NCBI GenBank assembly: GCA_036172665.1 | Contig: CM069877.1 | Coordinates: 25,011,001 to 25,075,000, forward strand | Direction of reading: 5' to 3' | Source of the DNA: Prosopocoilus inquinatus | Taxonomy: Eukaryota > Arthropoda > Insecta > Coleoptera > Lucanidae | Length of the DNA stretch: 64,000 nt | In this document: one piece after another, positions 63,014-64,000 of the stretch | How positions within the stretch are numbered: position 1 is the stretch's first letter | How the letters are laid out: every line of letters starts with the position of its first letter | Program-made: the position numbers and the translations under genes | The notes under the pieces: generated by a model | What the model was told of the DNA's origin: nothing | What the model saw: only the letters and a program-made list of their open reading frames with translations | Databases searched by the model: none

Positions 63014-63933
63014 GTACAGTGCTCGAAAGAAGGAATGTCTCCCCCATAGAATGCAAATGTTCGGGCTAAGCTGCCGAGACCCATATTACAGAGAGGCGGC
63101 TAAGCATTGCGAGCAGGTAATCCCGCTTGCGAAATGTGTCCGAGAGGTATTCGAAACGTTAGACCGTAAATATAATTATAAAACAAAGCGTTGTATTGTA
63201 ACAATTTTATCGAACCACATTTTTCGTTTTTAATTCCAAGATAAAAATATAAATACGCATGATGGCCATAATCAGAAACAGCTACAGTACAGGATTCCAG
63301 ACAAAAATTGTATTATTGGTTTTAAAAATTATCCATGGTGTCACATCAACTTATTCTATTTAGTTTTGTGTATCCCCAATTTAAAATAATTTAACTCAGT
63401 ATTTCATTTGCTCCTGGCAAAATAAAATTCACAAAACGAACTATGACACAATCCAAAACAATTTATATTTGAAATGAACACTGAACCTTTACAATTTAAA
63501 AATAAAACAATAAAATATTAAATGAATATTACTCCTTAAATACAAGTTAAAGGCCGAAATAAATCTTTGAAGAATTCTAATTTTCAAATATTGAAATAAT
63601 TTTTTTTAATAAATAATTACCATATGAGAATCGTTTTGTTGAACTTAATTTTTATAAAATCATTAAACATTTACTTTTATTTTGCATGTATCGCATAGCA
63701 AAAAATATATGACTTTATCAAACAAATAACACTTTGTTTTATAATTATATTTACAGAATTTAGCAGTCGCACGTTTCGAATTTATCTGAGGCAGATTAAA
63801 TACATTTCGCAAGAGGGATTACCTGCTCGCAATGCTTGGCTTGGCTTGCTGTAATGTGGGTCTCGACAGCTTAGCCCGAACACTTGCATTTTATGGAGGA
63901 GACATTACTTTTTTCGGGTACTGTACTTTCGAG
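63014..63933. mobile_element. Long-TIR MITE, about 920 bp
   Basis: 63014-63137 and 63805-63933 are inverted copies: TTCGGGCTAAGCTG, GAGACCCAYATTACAG, GCATTGCGAGCAGGTAATCC, TTGCGAAATG. The centre is AT-rich and non-coding. The apparent 60-codon frame at 63051 is only the left arm. Confidence 0.85.
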
Positions 63934-64000
63934 TTGGAATTCGTGAACATTTTCCTACAAAATATATTAAACATTCTGTATTCCAATTCACACATAAATG

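Noticed and set aside
63051..63233. 60-codon ORF at the right end
   Set aside because: It is the left arm of the long-TIR MITE, mirrored at 63.8-63.9 kb.

Overview
The window looks like AT-rich nuclear DNA of an insect with a large, transposon-filled genome; the order cannot be fixed from sequence alone. The only clear host gene is CCT3, the gamma subunit of the TRiC/CCT chaperonin, on the minus strand. It has seven coding exons between 24648 and 35063 that join in frame to 544 codons with no lesion. Almost everything else is mobile DNA of different kinds and ages, much of it nested.

Left third (1-23969, mostly minus strand). A decayed Ty3/gypsy element (G1, 1-6197) is cut by the window edge at its 3' end. 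A second, nearly full copy of the same family (G2, 17351-23969) has two LTRs and a 4-bp ATAT duplication. The family codes for a Gag with a SAP domain and a long 11-residue-repeat coiled coil, a Pol probably reached by -1 frameshifting, and a third ORF between integrase and the 3' LTR. ORF3 reads as an OARD1/TARG1-like macrodomain joined to a CCCH zinc finger and is the most interesting content of the window. Between G1 and G2 lie foldback repeats, a YqaJ-nuclease fragment, a Penelope-like reverse transcriptase fragment, and a THAP/DDE transposase gene split in two by another gypsy element (G3, 12372-16641, TSD TATTA).

Middle (24-38 kb). CCT3 intron 3 is 8.1 kb long. It holds a 6.6-kb Foldback/Mutator-like element (26964-33596) with about 140-bp terminal inverted repeats and a 9-bp target duplication. 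This element contains about 165-bp tandem repeats, GC-rich units with covarying hairpins, and an 0.8-kb palindrome. Upstream of CCT3 are a 128-bp Tourist-like MITE with TTA duplications and a sequence that fits the full hammerhead ribozyme consensus (37203-37250).

Right part (38-64 kb). A BEL/Pao element (38491-44386, TSD GTACC) has LTRs differing at about two sites but a frameshifted pol. A decayed Ty1/copia element (45218-50509, TSD AAAAT) carries a 746-bp hAT-type MITE (TSD GTTGCTGG) in gag and a tRNA-like SINE where the rest of its 5' LTR should be. Next come several foldback MITEs, a degenerate second hammerhead, a piggyBac fragment, a PIF/Harbinger transposase pseudogene, a repeat family carrying a shared 71-codon ORF, and more long-TIR MITEs up to the window end.
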